Assembly: GCF_001483965.1 (NCBI RefSeq)
Contig: NZ_CP010796.1
Span: 248,001 to 312,000 of the forward strand
Source of the DNA: Carnobacterium sp. CP1
Lineage (GTDB): Bacteria > Bacillota > Bacilli > Lactobacillales > Carnobacteriaceae
Direction of reading: 5' to 3'
Length of the DNA stretch: 64,000 bases
Notes under the pieces: model-generated
Databases searched by the model: none
Told to the model about the DNA's origin: nothing
Seen by the model: only the letters and a program-made list of their open reading frames with translations
Shown here: positions 28,366 through 37,786 of the stretch, in pieces
Layout: each line of letters opens with the position of its first letter
Position numbering within the stretch: position 1 is the first letter of the stretch
Position numbers and translations under genes: made by a program

Positions 28366-29571
28366 TTGTTGGAAAATAAAAACGTAGCCCTGTATGTTTC
28401 AGGAGGAATCGCTGTATATAAAGCTGCTGATTTAGCAAGACAATTCATTAAACAAGGCGCAAATGTCAAGGTAGCAATGACTGCATCGGCCAGAGAATTT
28501 GTTTCACCGTTGACCTTTCAAATTCTAAGCAAACACCATGTGTACACAGATACTTTTGATGAACGCGAAGGAGACCAAGTCAGTCATATCCATTTAGCGG
28601 ATTGGACAGATATTGCCGTTGTAGCTCCTGCAACTGCGAATACGCTGGCTAAATTAGCTAACGGAATAGCCGACGATTTTGTATCTACAGCTTTGATGGC
28701 TACGACAGCACCTGTTTTTGTTGTGCCTACCATGAACTCACATATGCTGGAAAATCCGGCAACCGTTCGTAATCTTCAACAACTGGAAGCGGATGGACGT
28801 TTTGTGATGGAACCAGATACAGGATTTTTAGCAGAAGGTTATGAAGGAAAAGGCCGTTTTCCAGAGGCGGTGAACATTGTTGAAACAGTTAAAGGTTTTT
28901 TACGAACGCAACTGAACAACTTGCCGCTAAAAAATAAACAGGTTGTTGTAACAGCAGGGGGAACAAAAGAACGGATCGATCCGGTACGTTACATCACGAA
29001 TGATTCTTCTGGGAAAATGGGATATAGTCTAGCCATAGCTGCCAGAGATTTGGGAGCGACAGTCACGCTGATCTCTGCTAGCCGTCAGTTAGTACAGCCT
29101 TTTGGTGTAGCATTCGTTCAAGTAGATTCGGCTAAAGAGATGCAAGAAGCTGTTATGCAAGCTTACGAGCAAGCAGACATCGTAGTGATGGCAGCAGCAG
29201 TCTCTGACTACCGTCCCAGCAATCAAGCAGTAGAAAAAATCAAGAAAAATGAAGCGACAATGACGCTTACATTAGATAAAACAACAGATATTTTAGCTGA
29301 ATTGGGCAAACAAAAACAGCACCAATTTTTAATTGGGTTCGCTGCTGAAACGAATAACCTTGAAAAATACGCAAGAGGGAAATTAAAACAAAAAAAAGCT
29401 GATATGATCGTAGCTAATGATGTATCCAAGCCACATGCTGGATTTAATAAAGATACGAATGAAGTATCTATTTTTATGGCTGATGAAGATCCTATTGAGC
29501 TTTCTGTTCGTAGTAAACAAGAAATAGCAACAGAGATATTAAGGGTGGCCATCAATCAAATGAAAAAATAA
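28366..29571 (+). CDS. coaBC: Bifunctional phosphopantothenoylcysteine decarboxylase / phosphopantothenate-cysteine ligase
   Basis: CoaBC (401 aa) adds cysteine to phosphopantothenate and decarboxylates the product on the way to coenzyme A. The N-terminal flavoprotein CoaC domain (to about residue 180) has SHIHLADW with the active-site His and PTMNSHM. The expected ACG-x-x-GxGR active-site Cys motif reads AEGYEGKGRF, with Glu157 in place of Cys. The CoaB domain follows, with VTAGGTKERIDPVRYITN and SSGKMGYSLA. It starts with TTG eight bases after AGGAGG and stands 14 bases before priA. Confidence 0.94.
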   Translation: MLENKNVALYVSGGIAVYKAADLARQFIKQGANVKVAMTASAREFVSPLTFQILSKHHVYTDTFDEREGDQVSHIHLADWTDIAVVAPATANTLAKLANGIADDFVSTALMATTAPVFVVPTMNSHMLENPATVRNLQQLEADGRFVMEPDTGFLAEGYEGKGRFPEAVNIVETVKGFLRTQLNNLPLKNKQVVVTAGGTKERIDPVRYITNDSSGKMGYSLAIAARDLGATVTLISASRQLVQPFGVAFVQVDSAKEMQEAVMQAYEQADIVVMAAAVSDYRPSNQAVEKIKKNEATMTLTLDKTTDILAELGKQKQHQFLIGFAAETNNLEKYARGKLKQKKADMIVANDVSKPHAGFNKDTNEVSIFMADEDPIELSVRSKQEIATEILRVAINQMKK

Positions 29572-29585
29572 GGGTGTGAGATAGA

Positions 29586-32000
29586 GTGGTTTCAATTGCA
29601 AAAGTTATCGTAGATGTACCGACGATGCAGACAAACAAACCTTACAGCTATTCCATTCCAGCTGAATTCAATGATCAAATTCAGCCAGGTATGCGAGTGG
29701 AAGTCCCTTTTGGCCAAGGAGCTAGAAAAGTTCAAGGTTTTGTTGTGGAGATTACTCAATCAACTGATTACACCGGAAGTTTAAAAGCCATTTCAGGGCT
29801 AATGGATCTAACTTCCGTTCTCAACGAAGAGATGTTGATACTGGGAAGGGAAATGGCTGAAAAGACCTTTTCGTTTCAAATAACCTGTTATCAAACCATG
29901 CTTCCGGCTGTTTTGCGTGCTAAATATGAAAAGAAAATACGAGTGGTAGATGATATTCCTGAAGAGCTCTATTTTGAACTTTTTAAAGGACGAAATGAGT
30001 TATCATGGGATGAAGCCGTTGAACGTGACCTATTGCCTGCTTTATTGGAACTAAAGAAAAAAGAAGCTGTAGAAGTGGTCTATACTGTCAGGAATCAAGC
30101 AAAAACTAAAAAGAGACGAATGGTCCAAGCCGACTTGTCATTCGAGCAGCTAGAAGATGAAAAAATAGGCTTGGGTAAAAGAGCGCCTAAACAACGGTTA
30201 CTATTAGAGTTGCTTCAATCTTTAAATGACCACTCCATCAGTGTGGAGGAAATAACTAAAACGACCTCTCTTTCGTCAACAATATTACGTGAGGGACAAA
30301 AGAAAAAATGGTTATCTTTTTTTGAAGAAGAAATTTACCGAGACCCATTTAAAGATCAAGAGTTTAAAAAAACTTCAGCATTCACACTCAATCATTCCCA
30401 ACAACAGGCATTAGAGCCCATTTTACAAGCTGTGGAAAACAAAGAATCTGAAGTTTTTCTGCTAAAAGGAATAACGGGCAGTGGAAAAACTGAAATTTAC
30501 CTACAGACCATTGCTGAAACTCTGAAAAAGGGACAGTCTGCTTTGATGTTAGTTCCAGAAATAGCGTTGACACCTCAAATGGTCAATTCTTTTAAAGGAC
30601 GTTTTGGCGAAGCGGTAGCTGTTTTGCATAGTGGTTTATCTGTTGGAGAAAAATATGACGAGTGGCGCAAAATTGAAAAAGGCGAAGCAAAAGTCGTAGT
30701 CGGAGCACGCTCTTCCATTTTTGCACCGGTTGAGAATATCGGCGTCATCATTATTGACGAAGAGCATGAAGGCACCTATAAACAAGATGAAAATCCGCGT
30801 TATCATGCAAGAAATGTTGCCATTTGGCGAGCAAACTATCATCATTGTCCGGTTATCCTTGGAAGTGCCACGCCTTCTTTAGAATCACGAGCACGTGCTC
30901 AAAAGAAGGTGTACACACTATTGGAATTGCCAGAACGTGTGAATCAGCGAGAACTGCCTGAAGTGGAAATCATTGATATGCGTGAAGAGGTAAAAGAAGG
31001 GAATCGCAGTAGTTTTTCATTGCTGCTGCAAGAAAAAATAAAAGATCGGATAGCTAAAAAAGAGCAAATCGTGCTTTTGCTTAACCGGCGCGGGTATTCT
31101 TCTTTTGTCATGTGCCGCGACTGTGGTTTTGTACTGCCTTGTCCGAACTGTGACATTTCATTGACGCTTCATATGGACACTAAGACGATGAAATGCCATT
31201 ATTGTGGTCATGAAGAAAACATCCCTCGTACCTGTCCTAGTTGCAAAAGCCACAAAATTCGTTATTATGGTACTGGAACCCAAAAAATTGAAGAAGAGTT
31301 AGCTAAGGTTCTGCCAACAGCGAAGGTCATTCGGATGGATGTTGACACGACTAGAAAAAAAGGCGCCCACGAACGCCTTTTATCTGCTTTTGGCAATGGC
31401 GAAGCGGATATTTTATTAGGGACGCAGATGATTGCTAAAGGTCTAGATTTTCCTAATATTACCTTGGTAGGTGTTTTGAATGCAGACACCAGTCTAGGCT
31501 TGCCGGATTTTAGAGCTAGTGAACGCACTTTTCAACTGTTGACTCAAGTAAGCGGCCGAGCAGGACGAGCTGAATTGACCGGCGAAGTGATCGTACAAAC
31601 GTTTAATCCTGAACACTATGCTATTCAGTTGGCTCAACAACACGATTACGATACTTTTTATCAAATGGAAATGCGTTTGAGGCACCGGGGAAATTATCCG
31701 CCGTATTACTTTACTATTCTGATTACAACGAGTCATGAAGAAGAGTTAAAAGCAGCTAAAAAAATGCAAGAAATCATTCAATTTATTAAGCCAGATTTAA
31801 AACCTGAAACAATTGTTTTAGGACCGACACCTAAAGCTGTTGCGCGAGTAAACAATCGGTATTATTATCAAACCATTATAAAATATAAAAATGAACCAGT
31901 TTTATTTACTAAATTACAAGAATTATTGAATCAATCACAAAAAGAAATGACTAAGGGATTACAGATTGCAATTGATTCTGAGCCGATGCATTTTATTTAA
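29586..32000 (+). CDS. priA: Primosomal helicase PriA
   Basis: This 804-aa 3'-5' helicase restarts stalled replication forks. Walker A is GITGSGKTEIYLQ, the DEAH-type box is IIDEEHE, and an eight-Cys zinc-binding insert is complete (CRDCGFVLPCPNC ... CHYCG ... CPSC). The N-terminal domain that binds the 3' end of DNA and the C-terminal helicase lobe with VSGRAGRAE are present. It starts with GTG, 14 bases after coaBC. Confidence 0.96.
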   Translation: MVSIAKVIVDVPTMQTNKPYSYSIPAEFNDQIQPGMRVEVPFGQGARKVQGFVVEITQSTDYTGSLKAISGLMDLTSVLNEEMLILGREMAEKTFSFQITCYQTMLPAVLRAKYEKKIRVVDDIPEELYFELFKGRNELSWDEAVERDLLPALLELKKKEAVEVVYTVRNQAKTKKRRMVQADLSFEQLEDEKIGLGKRAPKQRLLLELLQSLNDHSISVEEITKTTSLSSTILREGQKKKWLSFFEEEIYRDPFKDQEFKKTSAFTLNHSQQQALEPILQAVENKESEVFLLKGITGSGKTEIYLQTIAETLKKGQSALMLVPEIALTPQMVNSFKGRFGEAVAVLHSGLSVGEKYDEWRKIEKGEAKVVVGARSSIFAPVENIGVIIIDEEHEGTYKQDENPRYHARNVAIWRANYHHCPVILGSATPSLESRARAQKKVYTLLELPERVNQRELPEVEIIDMREEVKEGNRSSFSLLLQEKIKDRIAKKEQIVLLLNRRGYSSFVMCRDCGFVLPCPNCDISLTLHMDTKTMKCHYCGHEENIPRTCPSCKSHKIRYYGTGTQKIEEELAKVLPTAKVIRMDVDTTRKKGAHERLLSAFGNGEADILLGTQMIAKGLDFPNITLVGVLNADTSLGLPDFRASERTFQLLTQVSGRAGRAELTGEVIVQTFNPEHYAIQLAQQHDYDTFYQMEMRLRHRGNYPPYYFTILITTSHEEELKAAKKMQEIIQFIKPDLKPETIVLGPTPKAVARVNNRYYYQTIIKYKNEPVLFTKLQELLNQSQKEMTKGLQIAIDSEPMHFI

Positions 32001-32025
32001 TAAGAGGAAGAAAGAAGGCTAAACC

Positions 32026-32520
32026 ATGGCAGTATTGCCTATTGTAAAATATCCTGAGCCAATATTAACAAAGGCTGCAAGAGAAGTAGTCGAAATTACT
32101 GATGAAATTCTTCAATTAATGGATGATATGTACGAAACGATGGTAGCAAGCGATGGCATCGGCATTGCGGCGCCCCAAGTGAACCGTTCATTGAGGATTG
32201 CTTTAGTAGAAGTCGATGAAGAAACGGGTTTATTCGAAATGATCAATCCAGAAATTATTACAGCATCTGGAAAAAATGTCGATGTAGAAGGATGTTTAAG
32301 TTTTCCTGAAATTTACGGAACAGTTGAACGAGCAGATAACATTGTGATCCGTTATTTTGATCGTGAGGGCGAAGCGTATGAGGTTGAAGCGGAAGATTAT
32401 CTCGCACGCGTTTTTCAGCATGAATTAGAACATTTAGATGGGAAATTGTTTACGGATAAAATTATTCAAAAAATCCAGCCTGAAGAGTTAGAAACGTATA
32501 TGGAGGAGAATGGCGAATGA
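32026..32520 (+). CDS. def: Peptide deformylase
   Basis: Def (164 aa) removes the formyl group from new proteins. All three metal-site motifs are present: GIGIAAPQ, EGCLSFPE with the Cys ligand, and HELEH. The stop overlaps the fmt start (ATGA), coupling removal and addition of formyl groups in one operon. Confidence 0.95.
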   Translation: MAVLPIVKYPEPILTKAAREVVEITDEILQLMDDMYETMVASDGIGIAAPQVNRSLRIALVEVDEETGLFEMINPEIITASGKNVDVEGCLSFPEIYGTVERADNIVIRYFDREGEAYEVEAEDYLARVFQHELEHLDGKLFTDKIIQKIQPEELETYMEENGE

Positions 32521-33470
32521 CAAAAATCGTTTTTATGGGAACACCTGCTTTTTCTGTGCCTATTTTAGAGGCTTTGATTGATAAGGGGTACGATATTGCT
32601 GCGGTAGTAACGCAACCTGACCGGCCTGTAGGCAGAAAAAAAGTTATGACACCGACACCAGTGAAAGAAGCAGCACTCCAGCATCAGATTTTAGTGTTGC
32701 AGCCTGAAAAAATTTCTGGGTCTGAAGAAATGGCGAAAGTGATCGAGCTGCAACCTGATTTAATCGTAACCGCTGCTTTTGGGCAATTTTTACCGCAAAA
32801 ATTATTATCTGCTCCACGACTGGGTGCTATCAATGTGCATGCATCTCTGCTGCCTAAATATCGCGGCGGAGCTCCGGTTCATTATTCTTTGATCAAAGGC
32901 GAGAAAGAAACAGGCGTCACGATTATGTATATGGAAAAGAAAATGGATGCCGGGGATATCTTAAGCCAACGCTCGTTAGAAATCACAGAAAAAGATGATG
33001 TAGGAACGCTTTTTGAACGCTTAAGTCGTTTAGGCAGAGACTTGTTGATCGACACATTACCAGACTTAATAGCAGGAAAAGTTACACCAGTAAAGCAAGA
33101 TGAAGAAAAAGTAACATATTCGCCAAATATCAAAGCCGAAGAAGAGCTGATCGATTGGAGTAAATCAGCTAAAGAAATTGATTGGCAAGTACGCGGTATG
33201 CGTCCTTGGCCAGGAGCCTATACATCTTTAAATGGCAATCGCTTAAAGGTTTGGGATGTTACACCCTTGGACGATGATACCGATAAAGAACCGGGAACGA
33301 TCATACAAATCGAAAAAGAACGCTTTATGGTTGCATGCGGAGAACGAACAGTTGTGCAAGTAAATGAACTTCAGCCGGCTGGAAAAAGTAAAATGACCAC
33401 TACAGCTTTTTTAAGCGGAGTAGGAAGCCAATTAAGAGTTGGAGAAATGGTAGGCGACAATGGAAACTAA
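32517..33470 (+). CDS. fmt: Methionyl-tRNA formyltransferase
   Basis: Fmt (317 aa) formylates initiator Met-tRNA using 10-formyl-tetrahydrofolate. The signature NVHASLLPKYRGGAPVH with the catalytic Asn/His is intact, and a C-terminal OB-like tRNA-binding domain follows from about residue 205. It overlaps def by 4 bases and rsmB by 11. Confidence 0.96.
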   Translation: MTKIVFMGTPAFSVPILEALIDKGYDIAAVVTQPDRPVGRKKVMTPTPVKEAALQHQILVLQPEKISGSEEMAKVIELQPDLIVTAAFGQFLPQKLLSAPRLGAINVHASLLPKYRGGAPVHYSLIKGEKETGVTIMYMEKKMDAGDILSQRSLEITEKDDVGTLFERLSRLGRDLLIDTLPDLIAGKVTPVKQDEEKVTYSPNIKAEEELIDWSKSAKEIDWQVRGMRPWPGAYTSLNGNRLKVWDVTPLDDDTDKEPGTIIQIEKERFMVACGERTVVQVNELQPAGKSKMTTTAFLSGVGSQLRVGEMVGDNGN

Positions 33471-34836
33471 TCAAAATCCTCAAAAACGCAATACTAAAAA
33501 AACAAGTCGTTATTTAGCCATGTCTATTTTAGAAAAAACAGATGAGAATCAGTCTTATTCGAATTTGCTATTGAATGAAGCGATTCAAAAAAACAACTTA
33601 AGCCCAGCCGATGCTCGCTTGTTAACAGAATTGGTTTACGGAGTTTTGCAGCGTAAATTAACATTAGACTATTACTTATCAGCATTTTTAAGCAAAGATA
33701 AAAAAATCGATAGTTGGGTTCGCAATTTATTGCGTTTATCTATTTATCAAATGATTTATTTAGATAAAATTCCGGCACATGCTATTTTGTTTGAAGCGGT
33801 GGAAGTAGCCAAGAAAAAAAGCCATATTGGAGTTAGTAAATTTATCAATGGAGTTTTACGAAACGCTGAAAGAAAAGGTTTTAAGAGCATTTCAGCCATT
33901 CAAGACCCAATTGAACGTTTGAGTGTTGAAGTAAGCATGCCGAAATGGCTCATTGAAAAATTTGTAGAAGAAATAGGTTTCAAAGAAACAAAAAAACTAG
34001 GAGAAGCTCTTTTAATTCCGAGCCATTCAAGTGCTCGTGTAAATGTGCCCTTTCTAACGGTTGCTGAAGCATTAGAAGCCATGCAAGAAGAAGGATTTGA
34101 TGTCAGACCAAGCAAGGTTTCGCCTGTGGGTATTATTAGCAATGGAGGTCATTTTGCTTCTTCACCGCTATTTCAATCAGGACAATTAACGATCCAAGAC
34201 GAGTCTTCCATGTTAGTGGCTCCGTCAATGCAAATTGAGTCTCATCATCAAGTACTTGACGCTTGTGCAGCTCCTGGAGGAAAGACGACTCACATCGCGT
34301 CCTATTTATCAGCTGAAGCTGGTGGTAAAGTGACTGCTCTTGACTTACATGCTCATAAAGTAAAGCTGATTCAAGATAATGCTAAAAGATTACACGTCGA
34401 TAAAGTGGTTGAAGGCAGAACACTTGATGCTAGAAAAGTAGACGAAGTATTTGAAGATGAAGTTTTTGATCGTATTCTAGTGGATGCACCATGCTCAGGT
34501 CTCGGTTTAATGAGAAGAAAGCCGGACATCAAATATACCAAACAACCAAAAGATTTGCTGCAATTGCAAAAAATCCAATTAGCCATCTTGACAAATGTAG
34601 CGCCGAAACTAAAAGTAGATGGCTTGCTGGTTTATAGTACATGTACGATCACTGCTGAAGAAAACCAAGGAACAGTAGAGGCATTTTTAAAGAACCATCC
34701 TAATTTTGAAAAAGTGTCCGTTGCTGTAGAAGAAAATCTATCTGCAAACATCAAAGATGATTTACTTCAAATCTATCCACAAGATTTTGGAACCGATGGT
34801 TTTTTCATTAGTTGTTTAAAGAAAAAAAGCAAATAA
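33460..34836 (+). CDS. rsmB: 16S rRNA (cytosine-967-C5)-methyltransferase
   Basis: RsmB/Sun (458 aa) methylates C967 of 16S rRNA. An N-terminal NusB-like domain (to about residue 140) precedes the methyltransferase, which has the SAM motif DACAAPGGKT, the DAPCSGLG motif with its Cys, and YSTCT with the second, nucleophilic Cys. Full length for the family. It lies between fmt and stp and overlaps fmt. Confidence 0.95.
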   Translation: METNQNPQKRNTKKTSRYLAMSILEKTDENQSYSNLLLNEAIQKNNLSPADARLLTELVYGVLQRKLTLDYYLSAFLSKDKKIDSWVRNLLRLSIYQMIYLDKIPAHAILFEAVEVAKKKSHIGVSKFINGVLRNAERKGFKSISAIQDPIERLSVEVSMPKWLIEKFVEEIGFKETKKLGEALLIPSHSSARVNVPFLTVAEALEAMQEEGFDVRPSKVSPVGIISNGGHFASSPLFQSGQLTIQDESSMLVAPSMQIESHHQVLDACAAPGGKTTHIASYLSAEAGGKVTALDLHAHKVKLIQDNAKRLHVDKVVEGRTLDARKVDEVFEDEVFDRILVDAPCSGLGLMRRKPDIKYTKQPKDLLQLQKIQLAILTNVAPKLKVDGLLVYSTCTITAEENQGTVEAFLKNHPNFEKVSVAVEENLSANIKDDLLQIYPQDFGTDGFFISCLKKKSK

Positions 34837-34873
34837 GAAATTTTATTTTTTGAAAAATGGGCGAGGTGAAAAA

Positions 34874-35623
34874 ATGCACATTGTTTTTCGTAGTGACGTT
34901 GGAAAACGAAGAAAAAATAATCAGGATTTTGCTGGTTACTTTGTGAATCAACAAGGAATTACTTTGGCTGTTTTATGCGATGGCATGGGCGGCCATAAAG
35001 CCGGAGACGTAGCAAGCGAAATGGCTGTTTCTCATTTAGGACATGCTTGGGAAAAGACCGAAACAAATACAATAGAAGCAGTAAGTCAGTGGATACAGGA
35101 TCGTATTAAAAGAGAAAATGAACGAATCGTAGAAAAGTCAAATCAATTTCCTGATTTAGAAGGTATGGGAACGACGCTTGTAGCTGCGGCATTTATTGAT
35201 AACCAGTTCGTGGTAGCAAACATCGGAGACAGCCGCGCATACCAATACATGGCTGGCCGATTGAAGCAGCTTACGGAAGATCATTCATTGGTTAATGAAT
35301 TGTTGAAAAGTGGTGAAATTTCTACTGAAGGTGCTTTAAATCATCCTCAAAAAAATGTATTAACACGTTCATTAGGGGTTTCTAAAGAAGTGAATGCTGA
35401 TCTAATGGTGGTATCGGCACTTGAAGGAGATCAACTGTTGCTGTGTTCGGACGGTTTAACCAATATGGTAGAAGATCAAGAAATTGCAGAAATATTAAGC
35501 GATAGCCATATGTCTCTTGAAGAGAAAGTGACAAGTTTGGTCTCTCTTGCAAATGCCCGCGGAGGTTATGACAACATAACGGTCATGCTGACTGACTTTA
35601 CTGAGAGAAAGGAGGGAGAATAG
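34874..35623 (+). CDS. stp: PP2C-type Ser/Thr phosphatase (Stp/PrpC)
   Basis: This 249-aa PP2C phosphatase reverses phosphorylation by the PASTA kinase encoded next. Metal-binding motifs are NNQD near the N-terminus, CDGMGGHKAGD, IGDSRAY, and LCSDGLTNMV. The ATG at 34874 follows GCGAGGTGAA; the frame opens further upstream to 34850 without a ribosome site. The stop codon shares one base with the prkC GTG start, so the pair is translationally coupled. Confidence 0.95.
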   Translation: MHIVFRSDVGKRRKNNQDFAGYFVNQQGITLAVLCDGMGGHKAGDVASEMAVSHLGHAWEKTETNTIEAVSQWIQDRIKRENERIVEKSNQFPDLEGMGTTLVAAAFIDNQFVVANIGDSRAYQYMAGRLKQLTEDHSLVNELLKSGEISTEGALNHPQKNVLTRSLGVSKEVNADLMVVSALEGDQLLLCSDGLTNMVEDQEIAEILSDSHMSLEEKVTSLVSLANARGGYDNITVMLTDFTERKEGE

Positions 35624-37632
35624 TGATGGAAATTGGCAAGAAATTAAATGGTCGGTATAAAATTATCGGTACTGTTGGTGGCGGTGGGATGGCTCATGTT
35701 TACTTAGCACATGATTTGATCCTTGACCGGGATGTAGCCGTCAAGGTATTGCGCTATGATTTCCGAGAAGATCAAGATACCATACGCCGTTTCAAACGTG
35801 AAGCTTTAGCAGCAACTGAATTGGTTCATCCAAATATTGTCAGTGTTTATGACATTGGCGAAGAAAACCATAATCAATATATTGTAATGGAGTATGTAAA
35901 AGGAATGGATTTAAAAAAATACATACACAACTATTTTCCCATTCCTTATCAAAAAGTCATTGATATTATGAGTCAAGTGCTTTCAGCAGTTGCGGATGCC
36001 CATCATAATCGAATCATTCATCGGGATTTAAAACCGCAAAATATTTTGATCGACGAGACAGGTGTTGTGAAGATTACTGATTTTGGGATTGCAGTCGCTT
36101 TATCACAAACGTCCATTACACAAACGAATTCTCTTTTAGGCTCGGTTCACTACCTTTCGCCCGAACAAGCCCGTGGTGGGATGGCAACAAATCAATCTGA
36201 TATTTATTCGTTGGGCATTATTCTTTATGAACTGTTAACAGGAAATGTGCCATTTGATGGAGAATCAGCAGTTTCAATTGCGTTGAAACACTTTCAAGAA
36301 ACCGTGCCATCTGTAAAAGACTATGACCATCGCATTCCTCAAGCGTTAGAAAATGTTGTGTTAAAAGCGACTGCTAAAGAAACCGCAGATCGCTATCCTT
36401 CTGTCCATGAAATGGCAGCAGACTTGGCAACTTCTTTATCAGCTCAGAGAATCAATGAACCAAAATTTGTTCCAGCAAGCATGATAGAACAAACAAAGGT
36501 GATAGAACCTATTAAGCCGGTCACCGTTCCGGTAACGAGCCCAAAACCAGATGGAGAAGAAGCAGCGGGAAAAGAAAACACAACAAATCAAACGAATAAA
36601 GACCAAAAACCTAAAAAGAAAAAACGAAAAGTACTATGGCTGGTACTGCTTGGTTTGCTTATTTTGGGGCTAGGCACATTTTTCGCAATTGCATTAACGG
36701 CTCCTAAAGACATTTCAGTGCCTGATTTGTCAGGAATGACAGAAGAAGAGGCTACCAAAGTATTAGCAGCCAATGAATTGGTTTTAGGGAAAGTTATTGA
36801 AGAAGCGGATGATGAGATCGAAGAAGGTTTGGTAATTCAAACGAATCCTAAGAATGGTTCCAGCATCAAGGAACATTCTTCTGTAGACTTATTGGTCAGC
36901 TCAGGTAAAGAAACCATAACTTTTTTGGATTACACCGGAAAACCCTATGAGGAAGTCCGCGCAGAGCTAAGGGAGCAGAAATTTGTTATCAACCGCGTCG
37001 ATGAAAGCAGCGATACGGTTGATGAAGGGCTGATTATCTCACAGGATATTTATAAAGATCAAGAGGTTGTACCTAGTGAAACGACCGTGACTTTCACTGT
37101 TAGTACGGGCGAAGCTGGATTTGAAATAAGAGATTTGTCTGGATACTCTGAAAAAGGTGTTCAAGATTATGCTAATGAAAAAAATCTAAATGTGACGATT
37201 ACTAGTGAATATTCAGATGATGTAACAAAAGGTCAGGTTATTTCACAAGAGCCGGCAGCTGGAGAAGTACTGTATAGCGGAGCTAGTATTTCGGTGGTGG
37301 TTTCACAAGGGCCAGAAGAAATACCGCTAAATACTTTTACAAAGACGGTTAAAATACCATACAAAAAAGTAGAAGAGCCGGTGGCTTCATCATCAGAGAG
37401 CACAGAAGATAGTGCAAGTGAAAGCAGTAGTGAAGAACAACTCCTGCCAAATGAAATCACTATTTATATTGAAGACGAAGAACATAAATTAGAGACGGTA
37501 TACCAACAATTCGAAATTACTGAAGATACTGAACTTGATTTGCCTTTTGTTTTAAAAGAAGGCAGTAAAGGCAGTTATCGAATCATCCGTGATGGAGAAG
37601 CAATTGAAGAAAAAACAGATGTCGCACCTTAA
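35623..37632 (+). CDS. prkC: PASTA-domain Ser/Thr protein kinase
   Basis: This 669-aa kinase (PrkC/Stk) senses the cell wall through PASTA domains. The kinase domain covers about residues 10-275, with GGGGMAHVY, VAVKVL, HRDLKPQNIL and DFGIA. A basic linker precedes one membrane segment (about 337-359). Three PASTA repeats follow (about 366-430, 435-500 and 505-566). After these come a Ser/Glu-rich linker (SSSESTEDSASESSSEE) and a further C-terminal domain of about 80 residues. The start may be the GTG at 35623 or the ATG at 35626. It ends in a strong terminator. Confidence 0.95.
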   Translation: MMEIGKKLNGRYKIIGTVGGGGMAHVYLAHDLILDRDVAVKVLRYDFREDQDTIRRFKREALAATELVHPNIVSVYDIGEENHNQYIVMEYVKGMDLKKYIHNYFPIPYQKVIDIMSQVLSAVADAHHNRIIHRDLKPQNILIDETGVVKITDFGIAVALSQTSITQTNSLLGSVHYLSPEQARGGMATNQSDIYSLGIILYELLTGNVPFDGESAVSIALKHFQETVPSVKDYDHRIPQALENVVLKATAKETADRYPSVHEMAADLATSLSAQRINEPKFVPASMIEQTKVIEPIKPVTVPVTSPKPDGEEAAGKENTTNQTNKDQKPKKKKRKVLWLVLLGLLILGLGTFFAIALTAPKDISVPDLSGMTEEEATKVLAANELVLGKVIEEADDEIEEGLVIQTNPKNGSSIKEHSSVDLLVSSGKETITFLDYTGKPYEEVRAELREQKFVINRVDESSDTVDEGLIISQDIYKDQEVVPSETTVTFTVSTGEAGFEIRDLSGYSEKGVQDYANEKNLNVTITSEYSDDVTKGQVISQEPAAGEVLYSGASISVVVSQGPEEIPLNTFTKTVKIPYKKVEEPVASSSESTEDSASESSSEEQLLPNEITIYIEDEEHKLETVYQQFEITEDTELDLPFVLKEGSKGSYRIIRDGEAIEEKTDVAP

Positions 37633-37661
37633 AGGGTGATGAGATCTCCATAATATTTTTT

Positions 37662-37701
37662 AAAACCCGAAAGACATGCAAACTAGTCTTTCGGGTTTTT
37701 T
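37662..37701 (+). terminator. Terminator after prkC
   Basis: AAAACCCGAAAGAC (37662-37675) pairs perfectly with GTCTTTCGGGTTTT (37686-37699), followed by T. Confidence 0.92.
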
Positions 37702-37727
37702 GATGCTAAAATAAAGAAATAGAACTA

Positions 37728-37756
37728 TTGCAATCTCTTTCATGATTCAGTAGAGT
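37728..37756 (+). promoter_or_regulatory. Putative promoter of rsgA
   Basis: TTGCAA (37728-37733), a 17-base spacer and TAGAGT (37751-37756), 30 bases before the start codon. Confidence 0.5.
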
Positions 37757-37786
37757 AGAAATGAAAGCAGTATGAGGAGGAGCAGC

